Shown: positions 1-12,600 of the stretch, piece after piece
How positions within the stretch are numbered: the first letter of the stretch is position 1
Layout: each line of letters opens with the position of its first letter
Source of the DNA: Mesostigma viride
Taxonomy: Eukaryota; Streptophyta; Mesostigmatophyceae; Mesostigmatales; Mesostigmataceae
Direction of reading: 5' to 3'
Assembly: GCA_009746045.1 (NCBI GenBank)
Contig: RPFO01000213.1
Coordinates: 2,136,325-2,198,117, forward strand
Length of the DNA: 61,793 nucleotides
Program-made: the position numbers and the translations under genes
The notes under the pieces: model-generated
What the model was told of the DNA's origin: nothing
What the model saw: the letters and a program-made list of their open reading frames with translations, nothing else
Database searches by the model: none

Positions 1-1040
1 AGCGCCTCCCTGGCTAGGTCGAGACCGGCAAGCGTGATATGGGCGCCCTGATAAGCGACCTCCACACGATTAGCAGTTTCAGCTAGCGCGTCACGAATGC
101 GCACCAACTCTTCCACCGCCACTCGCCCCGTCTCACCTGGAGAAATCACGACGCGAGCCCGTTGTATAATCGGGTCCGCCGCCGCTGGCCTGCTGCCTCC
201 CCCACTCACCGCCACCCACCCCTCTTCTGCCAAGTGCCTCGCTACGTAGGCCGCTTGCACGAATGTTGGAGCGTTTGCTTGGTTACGGTAGGGGAAAAAC
301 GCTTGCGCGTCTCTCTGCTCGTTCGCCTCACCAGCACCGTGGCTGCTTGACGATGAACCAGACATGAAAGCGTGGAAGCAATAGTACGATTTGCGCAGCA
401 ACTCGTCAGCAGAGCTTGTGAGCTCCTGGTCCTTGCCGGCTGGAATGACCCTAGGCTGCTGGCTAGCAACCTTTATCCTCACACCAGGCCTACGACCCTC
501 GATAGGCTCGCCACTCGTCGTGACGACCAAGGTTCGTGTGTGAAGACGCTCGTTGCCTCGTTGAGCCTCGAGCTATATGCAACCTCGTTCCATCCTTGTT
601 CCTCGGTCATGAGCAACGCTGGGCAACGCTACATTGCCAGAGCCTCGTATCGCTGCCCTGCATCCTTGTTGCAGGCAGCATACAGGAATCTCTGGCTATC
701 CTGTGTCTAGGACAGCACAGGACCTGCCACAGTCCTGCAAGGACTTACATCCTTGCAGACCTGCTGGCTGGTTACTGGCTTCTACTAGCCACAGTACCGT
801 TGAGCCCTCAGTACACTGTGTCCCAGTCACGTGAGTGTACAGGCTAAGCCTGTGCAGGCACGGCCTGCCACGTGTCCTGTCCACTATGCCCTGAGCGTGC
901 CCCGCCCTCGCCCACCGGTCGGCAGTACTTCGGGACTTGATAACTTTCTAGTCCCTTGTCTGTTCTAGGCGGTTGACACGGCGTTGGAAAGGTCTCCTCA
1001 ACCTGCATCCATCTAGCACATTGGTGCCCCAATATGCTAA
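1..1040. other. Non-coding stretch downstream of truncated copia-1
   Basis: I see no credible gene. The stretch lies 3' of the copia-1 polyprotein on the minus strand but does not contain a copy of the LTR seen at 6068-6524. It has several short imperfect hairpins, for example around 655-690 and 730-765, where TCCTTG and TGCAGG/CCTGCA words recur. It may be part of another element or the ancestral flank of the truncation. The ORFs of 60-110 codons here overlap each other in all frames and show no domain. Confidence 0.5.
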
Positions 1041-3279
1041 CTATTCTTCCCTGGCCTTGTTAAAGGCCTCCACCCATTTTAGGAATCCTATGTGTGTGCG
1101 ACAGTCTTGCTCTATCTGTTCATAAGAAAGAGGAGACATTTTTGCCACATCATGCTTGCCCAATCCAAATGAGTTGGGATGAAGTTTTTGGTTGTGAACC
1201 AGGTCTGCCACACAGGGTTCTTGCCCTGGGGCATACTTGGGTGTAGCAAATTTTACAGAAGCAATGTTGGTGTTAAGAAGTTTTTCAAGAGAAATTTTGA
1301 AATGATTCAGATCAACACCACCCATGTCCTGGATGGATAGTCTATCACTGGATATGAGGACACCAGGGTAACAGAGAAAAGGATCCCCCAATAAAGCATT
1401 CCCTTTATAACCTTCCAAGACCTGAAAAGGAGTAGGGATACCGAGTATAGTCAACATGACCTGACCTAATACCTTGAGGGATGACTGCCCTGAGAAGTCA
1501 GCCACATGGTGCCAGGGTGAAGGTTCCAAAGGCATATGGGGCACAGCCAGAGCACTGATGATGCTAACCTGGGCTTGTGTGTCCACCGCAACCATAAATG
1601 GGCTATTGTCATGCTGCCCAACCTTCCCCACCTTCGCTGATCCTGCAGCAGTTTGAGCTTTAGCTCTATGAGCTGCTTGTAGAATGCGAACAGCGTCTGC
1701 TAGACTGCGTTTGGAAGGTGCAGCTAGTGGCTGAGCTATGTTCACACTTGAAGAGGTGATAGGTTGCTGATCACCTGTTTTGCCAATGTGACCCTCTGCT
1801 GCAGGGGGCCAAGCCTGCAGTGACTGCCTACAATCATCAAGGGTGACCTGGGTGTCACAGTGGGTGTGGCTCTCACACTCACCAGTGGGTGTTCCAAACA
1901 ACCACTCACTGGGCAACGCTGGGATGCCAGGTAACTGTACAGGGCTGTCGGCCAACAGCTCTTCCTCCTCTGCCACGTCTGACACAGTTGGAAAATACAA
2001 TTTCATCCTGTGAGGTGAACACCTGTGAATCTTTCCCGTGTCATTATGTTTAACTAACACTGTCCTGCCAGTGGTGTTAAATTTTAGGATGGTGGCTGGC
2101 CCATGCCAGGTACCCACCTTGCCTAGTCCCGACTCCTTGTAGAATAGGACCTGATCCCCTTCTTTGAAGGTGGGACGTGGATGCTTTGCATCCTTGACAG
2201 CTAACCTGCTAGCTGTCTGTGCTCGCTGTGCGTTGTATAGGGCTAATACCTCAGGTGGATAAATGCCTGCATGCAATCCATCTGGTGTAATGATCACCCC
2301 TTGTGGGGTTTTCATGAGTGGCCTCCTGTTGAGGACTTGGCACAACCTGGTGGACCACAGAGCTCTGTCAGCATATGACCCACTGTCAGCCAGCAGATTG
2401 CCATCTTCCTTGGCTACGAGGGTTTTGATGGACCTGATGGCCCTTTCAATAATGCCTTGCCTCTCATGATCTTCTAGCCCAGCCAGATCAATAGCCTCAC
2501 ACCCTGGTTCATTGGCAAGACATGTGAACTGCTGATCCAGTAACAATGCCTCCACAGGGTAGTACCTGGCCTGAGCAATCAAGAGAGCCCTGAGCAACTG
2601 TGTCTTGTCCATTCCAGGTAATGGTTCAATGGTTGTGTACCTTGACCATGCATCTTTAAGTGCCAAGTAAGATTGTCCTTTGATATGAAAGACATCTCCT
2701 ACCACCCTGCCCTTGCACTTAGGTGGGGTAGCTACATGCCACTTAGGGGGTTTTGGTGCATTGAACTGACAATGCTGGCAGTGGGATCTGACCACCTGGC
2801 ATGCACGTCTGAGTGCTGCCCCCCCTATTGCTGCTGCCACCACCTCTGCACTCACTTCATGCCCATAAAGGAAATGCAACTGCAAAGCAAGCTCCTGAAA
2901 ACTGATCTGAGCATCCTCTGCTGGGGACACTCTGCACACCTTGGGAACCATAGATGTGAAGGTTGGTTTAGAGACATAATCTTCTGAAACCAGCTGTAGC
3001 ACCTTTCCAGAACTGCTCACTGCTCTGACAGTGGGGCATGCAGATGAAAGAGGTGAAGCAGGCACACTCAAGCCAGCATGAGAGGGAGACTCACACTTCT
3101 TGCCGTAAGGAGGCCGCTTGCAGTCCTTGGGGTCACCGTGGGGCGGCCCGTGGCACTTGTGGCACAGGACGTCCAAATGCCCCAGCTCGTCCACGTTCTT
3201 GCGGCAGGTGGGCCGTTCGTGGTACTTCATGCCACAGCGGGTGCACCGCTGAGAAGACTTGTCCTCCTTGTCCTGCTTC

Positions 3280-3315
<36 letters not shown>

Positions 3316-6020
3316 TTGTTGTTGTTGTTGTTGTTGTTGTTGCTGTTGCTGTTGTTGTTGTTGTTGCTGGAGCTGCCCCCCTTGGAGGGAGACTGCCCCT
3401 TACCCTTGCCCTTGCCCCAGCCCCTGCCCTTGCCCTTGCCCTTGCCCTTGCCCTTGCCCTTAAACATTTGTCCCAGCAGGGACTTGACTTCTGCCATAGT
3501 GACAGGTCTCTTGCTCCTGTCTTCCCTCTCCCTATCCTCCTCCTCCCTCTCTTCCCCCCTGACCCTCTTTACAGAGGTGCCCATGGCCCCCTGGCTAAGG
3601 GGAGCCAAGGCCAGCTTGATATAATCCAATGCCTCCTTCATGTCCTCCCAGTACTTTGCCATCCCTGTGGCAAGCATAGCGTAGGTGTTTTTGTCAAGTT
3701 TGAGTTTCTCAAGGAAAGAACGCAGCAAGAACTTGTGATCTAGCTGCTGGACATCAGGACGTGCTTTGATGGCTAGCTCATATTTCTTTGTCTCAGCCAC
3801 ATAGTCCACTGATGTGACCCTGTATTCCTCTACCCACCTGAATGCCCCATATATGTCCACAGATGAGGGGGTGGAGAGGAGGTCAGTTAGCTCCTTCATG
3901 AAAGCCTCCCAAACTGCCCTAGCCTGCGTGTCCTGCCACTTGGGATACCTACGCTGGAAGACAAGAATGAGATTCTGAATCTGAGAAGAGGACTGATGGT
4001 AGAAATCCCCCTGCATGAGAGATCCAAACCAATTCTTGACATTCAGTTCCTCCCTAGCCAGCTGCAGAGAGAGAAGTGCATGATTCCCCTGCTCCCTAGT
4101 ATACCCCTCAGGCAGCCCCCTGACATTAATCCTATCCACAGGACGGTTTTCATTGTAAGTGGGCAACCTAGAGGGGGATGCAGGGGGAGAGGGAGAAGAT
4201 GGTGTTGCTGCTGCAGCATTCACAGGAGAGACCTGCTGAGAGGGAAGTGCTACTTGAGTGAGCTGAGCAGGATGGGCAAACATGGGCTGTGTAGGAGGGT
4301 TAGACAACATAGGGGAGGGCTGGGTGGGGGTGTGAGTGTGTGTCACTTCCCGCCTCCTGCTGCGGGCCTCCTCCCAATCATGGAAGGTGGGAGAGAGGGA
4401 CACTTCATCGTCAGTAGGGTTAGTAAGATCATGATGCAACCAGGTAGGCAGAGTTAGCCACCTACCCGCCCCTCTCAGGATGGCGTTGTGCAGGAGCTCC
4501 AGCAAACGCACCAGACGCACCCTGCTGCCCTGCACCCTCCTCCCTGAGAGGAGAGCCTGCAGGGCAGGCAGCAGGTCGTCGCACACCCTACGTGTGCCCG
4601 CTTGGAGGTTGGGCAGGCCCAGGATGTGCGTGATGATTGCACACACCAGGCTGCCCGCCTCCGCGACGTGCATCTGCTGGCTCCTGTCGGCCAGCCCACG
4701 GAAGGAGGCTGTGGCTGTCTGTATGGCACGCCACACGGCCTCATCACCTAGGGTGATGAAGTCGCGACCCTCCAGGTCGCCCTCCAGCAGTGCTGGTTGC
4801 TGCCCAGCTGCTGTGGGACCCTGAGGCCCCTCCGGCCCTGCCAGGGCCTTGTCCTTGTTGCGGCTAGAGGGGGCCTGCCCCCCAGAGCCACTGGAGGTGC
4901 CCGTGACACCTTCCATGGGGGCTGCATCCCCCGCCAGCGCCGGAGGCGCCGGCGTCGCTGCCGGGGTCCCTGCGACCCCGGGCGCTTGTGTCGCCGCCGG
5001 GGTCCCTGCGACCCCGGTGGCCTCCTCAGCCACCTGGCCCCCCACGCTGGGCGGGGGAGCCTGCGGCTGAGGTTGGACCCTCTGACCTGCCAGAGGGTCC
5101 TGGGTGGCTTCACCACCCATGGGCGTGTTGGGGGCGTCTGCCGCCCCGCGCCCCGTCGCAGGCGGCATCGCAGCCGCCTCACGCCTATCCGGGCCCCAGC
5201 CAACTGGCGTGACTTGGGGCCACGGCCCCAACGGAGTCAGCGCGATCTCTGGTCTGGTGACCACGCGCAGCGCCTCTCTCTGGCGCTGCCTGGACGCCCA
5301 CTGATCAACAGTGCCGGGGTTGTGCCTCGGCCGATTGGCGAAGCAGTACAGCCAAACCGCCACCTGAACCAGTGGGATCTGCATCCTAAGACGCCCCTCG
5401 ATCAGCGTGTGCACCCGATGAATCTCTATCGCATGGATCTGCTCATCTGGAAGCAACTGAAAACGTTGGTGCATGATCCGGCCGTTCACCGCAATGAACG
5501 CCGGGATGTCGTCCTCCCCAAGGGGGAGAAAATGGGGTGGGCGCCCGAACGCGACCGGGGGCGGAACATGTTCCCCATACCGGTCAATGTCCATGGTGGC
5601 CATCTGTCGGCCCACGGAAAGGTTACCAGACGTCGCAGGCGTCTGTGCCGAAATCTCGAGCGAAGGCCGTGACCTCGCAGGCTGCACCTCCCCATCCTCC
5701 TCAGAGGAATCACTCCGCTCACGACCCCCGTCACCTGCGACGGGGGAACGTCGTGCCCGGGGGACCTGCCCCCCAGGTGCCATGGCGGACGAACCGCCAG
5801 TGGCAAACGGCCGACCGCTCGCCATCCCCCGGGCGCCGGGCCCCACCTGCGGGCCCCGACGCCTGGGTTGGTCAGCGACCACCGTGCGGAAGGTGACGTT
5901 GGGCGTCACCCTCGCATCGGTGGTGGAGGGCGTGCCCTCCGGCGAAAGGCGGGGTGAGGTGCGCCTGGCAGGCGCCTTCCCCTTGTTGTTGTTGCCGTTG
6001 TTGCCGTTGTTGGAAGCCAT
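1041..6020 (-). CDS. copia-1 Gag-integrase-protease polyprotein, lacks RT
   Basis: A single uninterrupted 1659-residue frame starting at the ATG at 6020, 48 bases after the LTR. The N-terminal ~900 residues are Gag: disordered and Pro/Ala-rich, then a conserved core (VRGLPEGYTREQG, residues ~615-640), a Gly-Lys repeat, an Asn run encoded by ~30 GTT-complement triplets (3280-3370), and zinc-binding Cys/His motifs CTRCGMKYH and CHKCHGPPHGD (~925-965). Integrase follows: an HHCC-like zinc site (LYGHE...CQHCQ, ~1045-1087) and catalytic D (VVGDVF), D (LLLDQQF) and E (GIIERAI) at ~1105, 1160 and 1190. An aspartic protease comes after it: VDTQAQVS (~1478) and ALLGDPFL (~1545). The family normally has the protease before the integrase. 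The frame ends where RT should begin. It would package RNA, cut polyprotein and integrate cDNA, but this copy cannot be autonomous. Confidence 0.85.
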
Positions 6021-6067
6021 ATCTTTTTTTTTTGCTTGTAAAAAAAAATATCGAACTTTTCAGTCCA

Positions 6068-6524
6068 AGTTGGATGGAGACTAGGGACGACGAACAACTG
6101 CGAAAGCTGAGAGCGAATGATGATTGTATTACAATAATACAATGAGAGAGCAATGGAAGCTGAGGGCTCAGAATGGAACGTCTGGGCAAACTCGGGTGCT
6201 GTGGCACTCCCCAGTGCTACGCCTATATGCCTATGGCGGTGCTACCTGCAGCACACGACCAGTGGACAACTGTACACTGCAATGCCATGCGACCACGTCA
6301 CTAGCATCGACTACACTCGGCCCGTCCAGAACCGGATAACCCGGGTCTGGCGGGTCGAGCTAGAGTCTAGGCACAGTCTGGCACTAACCGCACATCGGTC
6401 CACATGACACCTCAGTACCGTACACCCTGCCGTACTGTACTGAGGTGTCCCGCTCAGCCGCGGTAGGCAATACGCGGCGCGCAGGCCGGAAATCCGTGTG
6501 TCAGCCTAAGCATCTCATCTAACT
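6068..6524 (-). repeat. Putative 5' LTR of copia-1
   Basis: On the minus strand the segment starts AGTTAG and ends CCAACT, then TGGACT, which I read as the start of the primer-binding site. The same arrangement (AGTTAG...CTAACT, then TGGATT) bounds the LTR of the related copia-3, where a 5-bp target duplication confirms it. No second LTR copy is in the window, so the ends rest on this comparison. The non-TG/CA ends distinguish it from the copia-2 LTR. Distal to it (6525 onward) lies the minisatellite. Confidence 0.55.
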
Positions 6525-7885
6525 GCCCCTTGCGTGCATGGTGTATGTACGTGTGTGTGCAGCCGCCCCTTGCGTGCGCGGTGTATGTACGTGTGTGTGC
6601 AGCCGTCCCTTGCGTGCGCGGTGTGTGTACGTGTGTGTGCAGCCGCCCCATGCGTGCATGGTGAGTGTAAGTGTGTGTGCAGCCGGCCCTTGCGTGCGCG
6701 GTGTGTGTACATGTGAGTGCAGCCGTCCCTTCCGTGCATGGTGTGTGTACGTGTGTGTGCAGCCGCCCCTTGCGTGCGCGGTGGATGTACATGTGCGGGC
6801 AGTTGCCCCTTGCGTGCGCGGTGTATGTACGTGTGTGTGCAGCCGGCCCTTGCGTGCGCGGTGTGTGTACATGTGTGTGCAGTTGCCCCTTGCGTGCGCG
6901 GTGTATGTACGTGTGTGTGCAGCCGCCCCTTGCGTGCATGGTGTGTGTACATGTGAGTGCAGCCGCCCCTTGCGTGCGCGGTGTATGTACGTGTTAATGC
7001 AGCCGGCCCTTGCGTGCGCAGTGTCTGTCCAGGTGTGGGCAGTTGCCCCTTGCGTGCGCGGTGTATGTACGTGTGTGTGCAGCCGCCCCTTGCGTGCATG
7101 GTGGGTGTACATGTGAGTGCAGCCGCCCCTTGCGTGCGCGGTGTGTGTACGTGTGTGTGCAGCAGCCCCTTGCGTGCGCGGTGTAGGTACGTGTGTGTGC
7201 AGCCGCCCCAAGCGTGCATGGTGTGTGTACGTGTGTGCAGCCGCCCCTTGCGTGCGCGGTGTATGCCAGTGTGTGTGCATGCCGGCCCTTGCGTGCATGG
7301 TGTGTGTAAGTGTGTGTGCAGCAGCCCCTTGCGTGCGCGGTGTAGGTACGTATGTGTGCAGCCGCCCCGTGGTTGCGCGGTGGATGTACATGTGAGTGCA
7401 GCCGCCCCTTGCGTGCGCGGTGTATGTACGTGTGTGTGCAGCCGTCCCTTGCGTGCGCGGTGTGTGTACGTGTGTGTGCAGCCGCCCCATGCGTGCATGG
7501 TGAGTGTAAGTGTGTGTGCAGCAGCCCCTTGCGTGCGCAGTGTATGTACATGTGAGTGCCGTCGCCCCAAGCGTGCATTGTGTGTGTAAGTGTGTGTGCA
7601 GCAGCCCCTTGCGTGCGCGGTGTATGTACGTGTGTGTGCAGCCGCCCCGTGGTTGCGCGGTGGATGTACATGTGAGTGCAGCCGCCCCTTGCGTGCGCGG
7701 TGTATGTACGTGTGTGTGCAGCCGTCCCTTGCGTGCGCGGTGTGTGTACGTGTGTGTGCAGCCGCCCCATGCGTGCATGGTGAGTGTAAGTGTGTGTGCA
7801 GCAGCCCCTTGCGTGCGCAGTGTATGTACATGTGAGTGCAGCCGCCCCAAGCGTGCGCGGTGTGTGTACATGTGTGTGCAGTTGC
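6525..7885. repeat. 40-bp minisatellite array, block 1
   Basis: About 34 tandem units of 40 bp. One half of the consensus is AGCCGCCCCTTGCGTGCGCG; the other half is an alternating purine-pyrimidine GT/AC run. Variants carry TGCATG for TGCGCG, GTTG for GCCG, or CGTGGTTG. The unit length is not a multiple of three and most units lack stops, so His/Thr/Arg-rich ORFs run through all frames on both strands; these are repeat artefacts, not genes. The block is bounded on the left by the copia-1 LTR and on the right by copia-2. Confidence 0.95.
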
Positions 7886-8467
7886 TGTTATATTATAGGT
7901 TTCAGCTCGCAGTCACATGGAAATAATTAATGATTGTGTGCCGGTACTTAGCCATTTTGTGGTTCGAGGCGTTCGGGTTAATTCGGCGCATTGGGACTTA
8001 GCCGTTTTGAGGTTCGGCTGAATTTTGGCTTGTGTGATCCACAACGATTAAGTTACGCTGTGTGCGTTACGCCTCGTGAGTTACGCCCTAGACTTTGGCT
8101 GTGCAGCACTGGTCCGGTACTGAGGTGCGGACTAGGATTCTGGGTACTGCCGGCCGGCGTGACAAGTGGCGAGATACTGGTGTGTGTCGATTGGTCGGTA
8201 CTCGGCTGGTGTGTTGTAACGGAGATGTGTAACGGAGATGCGTTCCCAGGCTTGCGTCGGTGCCTAGCGCTGCAGGCTAGCCTAGCCGCCTGACAGACGA
8301 TGATGATCCAAAAGCCAGCATTGTGTTGCGGCGGTCCAACGGTTGTTGCTGCTATGCTGGCAATGGCTATGGTTGCGCTGGTAAATTAAGCTGGGGGCTT
8401 GGCTCTGAGTTTGTAACCTGATTACCGTAAAATTATCATTTAATAAAATTCGAACTCGATTTTAACA
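7886..8467 (+). repeat. 5' LTR of copia-2
   Basis: 582 bp, starting TGTTATATTATAGG and ending ATTTTAACA, the canonical TG...CA ends. It matches the 3' LTR except for one missing T and one C/T substitution near 8049-8071. The left target duplication GTTGC is at 7881-7885. I do not recognise a standard initiator-Met primer-binding site in the 40 bases after it. Confidence 0.95.
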
Positions 8468-8507
8468 TGTACTAGGACGGGGTTAATTAATAAGGAAAAA
8501 CGTAGCA

Positions 8508-9482
8508 ATGTCGGATCAAGAACAAGAAGAGACGGATTCGAGAAAGCGTACTGGGTGGAAGGATTTAAGAAATGAGAAGAATTTGATAGAGCTGTGCAAA
8601 ACACGAGTCGGGACAGTTCCTCTTGATGCGGCAGTGACATTGGTAGAGGATTTCTGTGACAGGTTTGAGGCGTTTGTGGCGGATCATGCAGATAAAACCG
8701 AGGATCTGTATGGGCTATTCCGGGATGCCGGAATGTTTAGAGCCGACAACGCCATTCTAGTAAATTGCCTGCGCTCCTGCCGTGACGAGAAAATCGAGGG
8801 CGCTGCAATTGGAGGTAGGTTGCGTGCAGCACTTCTTGAATCGAAAGCATCTGCCAAGTCTCGTCATGTTGGCATTTATAATTGGGTGCCGAAGCGTCCC
8901 TACACACTCGACCTTCTCGCTTTGAGAAATGCGAGAAACGAGAGTGTAAAGGATGGCATTCCGGTGGTGGAACTGGCGGTGGTGGACCGTTATGTTCGCA
9001 ATGCCAAGGACCTTAATTTCCAGAATGCCATGGCAGCTCTCAAGCGTGAGAAAGCCGAGGATGATCTCAATAAGGCGATTGAGGTTATCACGGGCATTGT
9101 CGAGGGTGAGGAGAGGGACATGGTGGCCCAACTGCGGGCCCAAGGTAAGCTCAATGAGCTGGGTCTGATTTCCCCTGCATTACCGCCTGTCGCTGTGAAT
9201 TCCATTCCTTCTTCTGGTGGTGCCCAAGGTGGTGCTGCTAAAGCGCCGGATGGGGGCAAGGTGGCCGCCATTGCGGGCGGTGGTGGCTCTAGCGGCGCGG
9301 GGCCCAGCGGGCCTCGGGGCAATGGGGGCCCGATGCGTAGGGGCAATAAGGGCAGCTTCAGCCGAGCGCAGCGCATGCCTGGGAAGCGATGGCAGCAAGG
9401 TAGGCAGCAGCCATACCCGCAGCAGCAGCAGCATGCACAACAGCCTGCAGCTGCGTCGCCGTATCAGCAGCAACAGCGCTCG

Positions 9483-9516
<34 letters not shown>

Positions 9517-9665
9517 GGGCACAGCCGGCGGCGCTAGGCACTCTCCAGGCACGCAGCAACGCCAACTCGCAAGCACCAGCGGTGTGTCACAGGTGTGGGC
9601 AGCCAGGGCACTTTGCGAGGGACACTCACCTGTGCCCAGCGGCCCAGGGCGGTGGCCGTAGGTGA
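8508..9665 (+). CDS. copia-2 Gag with C-terminal zinc knuckle, followed by readthrough-type UGA
   Basis: 385-residue capsid/nucleocapsid-like protein. The N-terminal ~220 residues are helical and charged with no obvious catalytic site, which fits a copia Gag core. They are followed by Gly/Ala-rich linkers, Gln runs (residues ~305-345, CAG repeats) and a terminal zinc knuckle, CHRCGQPGHF (~358-375), whose last Cys is displaced by three residues (THLC instead of C at the usual CCHC spacing). The frame ends in TGA at 9663-9665, followed immediately by CTAG, and pol continues in the same frame. That is a known stop-readthrough context, so a Gag-Pol fusion by readthrough is likely. The start ATG at 8508 lies 40 bases after the LTR. 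Confidence 0.85.
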
Positions 9666-9680
9666 CTAGGTGAGGTTGGC

Positions 9681-12600
9681 ATGCGGGCTGGTGCAGGGGA
9701 GGCCAGCTCGACCCCCCAGGTGTACTCACCCTACCTGGGTGCTCAGGTGGCGGTGCTAGCAGGCACTAGGGAGAAGGGGGGCCACCTGGAGCATGGGACA
9801 GCTGCAGAAGGGGGAAGGGCAGTGTCTCAGGGGATGGGGAATGAGTGGGTTGGAGGCGCTGCAGGGGGGCACACCGCAGCGGGCGGGCCGCCGGTAGGTG
9901 GTACCTCACCAGACCCTAGTTCAGCACATGTGAATGGTGCGGCGTGCGGTGAGGCAGCCGGGTCGCTCAGTGTACTTAACATGGCCACACGGTTACACAA
10001 AGCACTAGGGCATGGGCATGCGGGTGAGGAGTGGGCAGCCATGCTAGGGTTTACAGACTTAGTGGATATGTGCAAGCAGGTGTGGTTAAGGTGTCGCAAA
10101 TGTCAGGAGCGGGCACCTAAACCGCACAAGTTCCATGCACGTAGGCCAGAGTTTGAGCGAGGTGTGGTGCAGTGTGATGTATTCATGTATGACGACAGAG
10201 ACTACGTGCTTGCAGTGGGCAGGTTCTCCAGGTACAAGGTCATGGTGCCACTTGAGCGCAAGCTGAAGGAGCACTTGTGTGATGCATTGCGTCTCCTCAG
10301 GTCCAAGTTTGGTGTGGCATCTGTGTTGGAGTGCGATCAGCAGTTTGAGTGCTGTGTGGGTGAGCCGGGTGTGGGGAAGATAGAACTTGCTGGGGTAGCT
10401 GACCACGAGCACCAGGGTCTTGTCGAGCGCCACATACAGACATCGAAGCAGGTGATGGCATGCATGGAGAAGATGAGAACAGGCTCGTATCGTGAGAGGC
10501 TGGTGATCTGCAATGAGATAGAGCAATGTCTCAACAACCGTGTAATGGTCAAGGTGTTGGGTGGGCAGGTGGCAGTCACGCCTAAGGGAGTGGAGATGGG
10601 CTTGTTGTCACCTGAGGCTGTGGAAGAGTACAGGGATTATTTGAGCGATCGTTACGTGCGCATGGTAAAGATGGACCTGCGACGTGGACAGGTTTATGTG
10701 CCGTGCGTGAACGCCAGGGTCTGGGCCTACGCGGAGGGCAGTCATGGAAAACGGGGCCTATGGAGAGGTCCCGGTGTGGTCAAGGAGATCGATCCTGATC
10801 ACATGCTTGCTTCGGTAGCGCTAGAGGACAGTTGCTACGACAAGCTGCTAGCGTGGAAACACCTGCGCCCCTACTATGACGGGCTGGGGCCGCCAGACCC
10901 ACCCGCTGAGGAAGGTGTTAGGGACCCCAGTGTGCAGGCTGGGGGTGAGGCGGGGGATCCCGGGGCTGCAGGGGGGGTGAGGGAGGGGGGTGGGCCTGAT
11001 CAACCTACTCGCTCCCTTTCGCCGGAAGCTGGGTTGCCACCTTCCAAGGGCGGTCCCGCTAGCGTGGGGTCGGGCGGTTCGGGGGTTGCCCCAGCCGTTG
11101 ACGACCAGGAGAAGCAGCGCGCCGCGGTACTAGCCCGCCTAGTGGAGCGCCTGCAGGAAGCTCGACGCGCTGCCACGGTGGGCGAGCAGCGGCAGTTGGG
11201 GGGCAACATCTCGCGGGCCGGCAAGGAGCGGGTGGCCGAAGGTGGGATGGTACCACGGTCCGGTGAGGCGGGTGAGCCAGCCGAAGGTGGGGTTGCACGG
11301 GCCGGCGATGCTGGGGCATTGACCGCAGGTGCGGGGCAGCAGGCTGGTGGCGTTGGCGGGTTGGCCGACGCGGGGCCTATATTGCCGAGTGAGGGCGACA
11401 GCCCCATGGACGACAGCGAGGCTGTCGAGGAGAGAGGTGAGCCAGGTGAGCTGGTGGCTGCGGTCTCTAAGCTTGCCAACTGGTATTCGGACGGGCTGGG
11501 TAGTTGTCGATTGGAAGTGGACACTGACGCGGTGGTGTGCTTGCTGGGTGAGGGAGTAGCCAGGCATCTGCCGTGCACTGCGTCCAGGTGGAGGACTTCT
11601 CCGGGTTAGTGAGGATGCCGGTGCGGGGTGAGGTAATGCTGACGATCTTGGGGAGAGAGACGCCGTTTTGCGTGCTCGAGGGGTATGATGGACCCGCCAT
11701 TTTGGGACTTCCTTTCCTGGATCATCCTGATGTGCGGATTCAGAGCTCATTGCTAACCCGAGCAGGTCACGGGTCGATAGAGCTACAGTCTTACAAGTCA
11801 GTCGAGCCTCTCAGTCGCATTTGCAGCACAGTGGCTAGGCTAGCAGCACTGTCGGGTACGGAGGGTGTAGCGTGGGGCGCTGATCTCCCGCCAGCTGCTG
11901 ACCTGGTTATGCCTGCATTACTGCATCCCAACAGCCTAGGAATCACTGAGAGGGACATAGCCGCACATTCCCCGATCACATTCCCTGAGCTTGTACTGCA
12001 GATGTCAACGCCTAGTGGGTTCTCGAGCTGGTGGTGTGCATTCCGTAGGGCACTTGAGGAGTGGCAGGGCTACGGGGTGTATGAACCGCTTGACACGGTG
12101 CCGAAGGGGGCTAGGGTGCTTCCGCTGAAGATGGTGCTGTCCCACAAGGTGAAGGCAGGTGTGGAGATCTGCTACGTGAGGCCGGTATCACAAGAGTTTG
12201 CAGGTACTAGCCCGCTGGCCAAGGAGGAGCTCTACACCCCAGGGATGGCATGGGACACGTTCAGGATGGTTAGCATGATTTTTCTTAGCTTTCTGGACGA
12301 AGGCAAGGACTACGCGTGTGCGTCCATTGATGTCAAGCGCGCATTCCCTAACTCTAGCGAGGAAGTGGCGCAAGAGGTGTGGGAGGGTACTCCGCCTCTA
12401 GTGGTGCAGACGCCGCCGTTCTGGAAGGAGGTGGTCACGTCTGAGTTCATGGGTCTGTGCAAGGCTATAGAGGGTCTGCAGAGCGCGTCGATTGTTTGGA
12501 GGATAACCCTCATGCGTGCGTTGGGTGAGATCGCAGAGTTTGAGGTATCTCCCTACGACCCATCGTTGTTCGTGGCGCGGATGCCGTCTGGTCCTATGTT

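Larger units (their letters stand above)
1041..6524 (-). mobile_element. copia-1: Ty1/copia-type LTR retrotransposon, 3'-truncated
   Basis: Minus-strand element made of a putative 5' LTR (6068-6524), a short leader and one long Gag-IN-PR polyprotein. Reverse transcriptase and RNase H are missing: the reading frame stops at 1041 just where the RT begins in copia-2 (the shared box is around FLKWVEAF in copia-1 and FSSWWCAF in copia-2). No 3' LTR is visible. The LTR abuts the 40-bp minisatellite at 6525, so this element too probably landed in that array. Gag and integrase are closely related to copia-3 (32156-36123) and more distantly to copia-2. Confidence 0.8.

Noticed and set aside
3038-3743. 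Plus-strand ORFs rich in Cys, Val or Leu opposite copia-1 gag
   Set aside because: Antisense translation of the (AAC)n and Gly-Lys repeats of gag.
6534-7871. Long ORFs (60-564 codons) encoding Cys/Val-rich or His/Thr/Arg-rich repeats in all frames of the 40-bp array, also at 14600-15720, 16600-18300 and 23500-23780
   Set aside because: They exist because a 40-bp unit without stops is open in every frame and on both strands; no start context, domain or codon bias supports translation.
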